Below, piece after piece: positions 63,474-64,000 of a stretch of 64,000 nucleotides of DNA (the first letter of the stretch is position 1; every line of letters begins with the position of its first letter). The notes under the pieces were generated by a model that saw only the letters and a program-made list of their open reading frames with translations, did no database searches and was not told the DNA's origin. Source of the DNA: Rhodothermia bacterium. Lineage in GTDB: Bacteria > Bacteroidota > Rhodothermia > Rhodothermales > UBA2364. A program made the translations under genes and the position numbers. The stretch covers positions 1-64,000 of the forward strand of contig JAFLBZ010000009.1 of NCBI GenBank assembly GCA_017303715.1. Reading direction: 5' to 3'.

Positions 63474-64000
63474 TTAGTTAGGACGATAACCGTAGGCATT
63501 CAGAAAATGTTCTTTGCTTCGCCAATCATCACGCACTTTCACATGAAGTTGGAGAAATACCTTTTTTCCGACCATTTCCTCAATATCTTTTCGTGCCTCG
63601 CTGCCCACTTCCTTCAAAGCACTGCCTTTTTTACCAATCAGAATCCCTTTTTGTGTTTCGCGTTCCACCACAATTTCCGCATCAATCAAATCCGCTCGGC
63701 CTTCCCGTTCCTCGTAGGCTACAATATTAACTTGTGTGGCATAGGGTACTTCTTGATGGAAGCGTTGGAAGATCTTCTCGCGAATGATTTCCGAAATAAA
63801 AAACCGTTCTGGGTGTTCACTAATCTGATCTGGAGGATAGAACGGAACCCCAAAAGGTAAACGGCTGATGATCTCTTGCAGTAACGTATCCAACTGTTTT
63901 CCCTTAAGTGCCGAAATGGGAACGACCGCCTCGAAGTTCCGAACAGCCAAGCACCTGCTTACAAGCGGGAGTGCCTTTTCTTGTGCCACCAGATCCATTT
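63474..64000 (-). CDS. era: GTPase Era, C-terminal part
   Basis: Runs off the right edge; 175 codons visible. The visible part includes the NKxD-type segment (K-M-D-L-V at the window edge), the SALKG G5 motif in VVPISALKGKQLDTLL, and the KH RNA-binding domain (about residues 90-170 of the visible part; ETQKGILIGKKGSALKEVGSEARKDIEE with the GxxG loop IGKKG). Era binds 16S rRNA in 30S subunit assembly. The P-loop and first 120 or so residues lie outside the window. The terminal tail ends AYGYRPN. Next gene (LolA-like) lies 20 bp downstream. Confidence 0.93.
   Translation of the reverse strand, partial: MDLVAQEKALPLVSRCLAVRNFEAVVPISALKGKQLDTLLQEIISRLPFGVPFYPPDQISEHPERFFISEIIREKIFQRFHQEVPYATQVNIVAYEEREGRADLIDAEIVVERETQKGILIGKKGSALKEVGSEARKDIEEMVGKKVFLQLHVKVRDDWRSKEHFLNAYGYRPN

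Overview
The window looks like a chromosome segment of a member of the Bacteroidota/Rhodothermota (FCB) lineage, most like Rhodothermia. The reasons are a complete alternative complex III (ActABCDEF) cluster directly followed by a caa3-type oxidase whose subunit I has the YSHP signature of A2-type enzymes, families typical of these phyla (DUF4290, DUF4249 beside a TonB receptor, DUF5916, tandem YceI proteins), and gene starts without a consistent Shine-Dalgarno sequence. No tRNA or rRNA gene was seen.

Layout. 0-9.7 kb is mostly housekeeping: a PhzF-like isomerase, two related lipoproteins, an SDR, a D-Ala-D-Ala-ligase-like ATP-grasp protein, threonine deaminase, ruvC, a GNAT, YebC and a secreted endo/exonuclease-phosphatase. 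9.8-14.3 kb is a leftward operon with a LytS-type kinase, a P2-type cation ATPase and a LytTR regulator. 14.5-21.4 kb has pyruvate phosphate dikinase, a YceI/porin-like/YceI group and small unknowns. 21.4-26.9 kb is an AT-richer accessory patch: a start-less ORF, a TonB receptor with its DUF4249 lipoprotein, and decayed transposase and membrane-protein remnants. 27.0-42.6 kb carries malic enzyme (leftward), then the respiratory operon actABCDEF, a small membrane protein, sco and coxBACD. 42.8-45.2 kb holds a nucleosidase-like protein divergent from metF, and an FHA protein. 45.2-58.9 kb is the most unusual part. 58.9-64.0 kb returns to backbone genes (YigZ/IMPACT, DUF5916, DinB, a LolA-like protein and the C-terminal part of Era).

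The 45.2-58.9 kb region starts with an IS1-like remnant and two arrays of about 53-bp hairpin repeats. It then enters clearly AT-rich DNA made of modules separated by long imperfect inverted repeats (about 95-200 bp). The 7-10 bases just after one element are the reverse complement of those just before the next (GTTGGCAG...CTGCCAAC, GTTATGTGCT...AGCACATAAC, GTTGTATG...CATACAAC). This is the arithmetic expected of integron-type gene cassettes, although no integrase is visible. The modules carry a heavy-metal efflux set (DUF6660, a CzcA-TolC fusion, a CzcB adaptor and a Zn/Cd/Pb P1B-ATPase), a DUF4236 protein and an Mrr-type restriction nuclease. A second hairpin type (47415-47479 and 55730-55797) has covarying stems around a conserved pair of A.A mismatches and sits just inside both ends of the metal module.

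Functionally, ActABCDEF should oxidise quinol and pass electrons through its haem proteins to the cytochrome-c-fused subunit II of the oxidase, with Sco metallating the CuA site. The foreign region adds metal resistance and probable defence functions.
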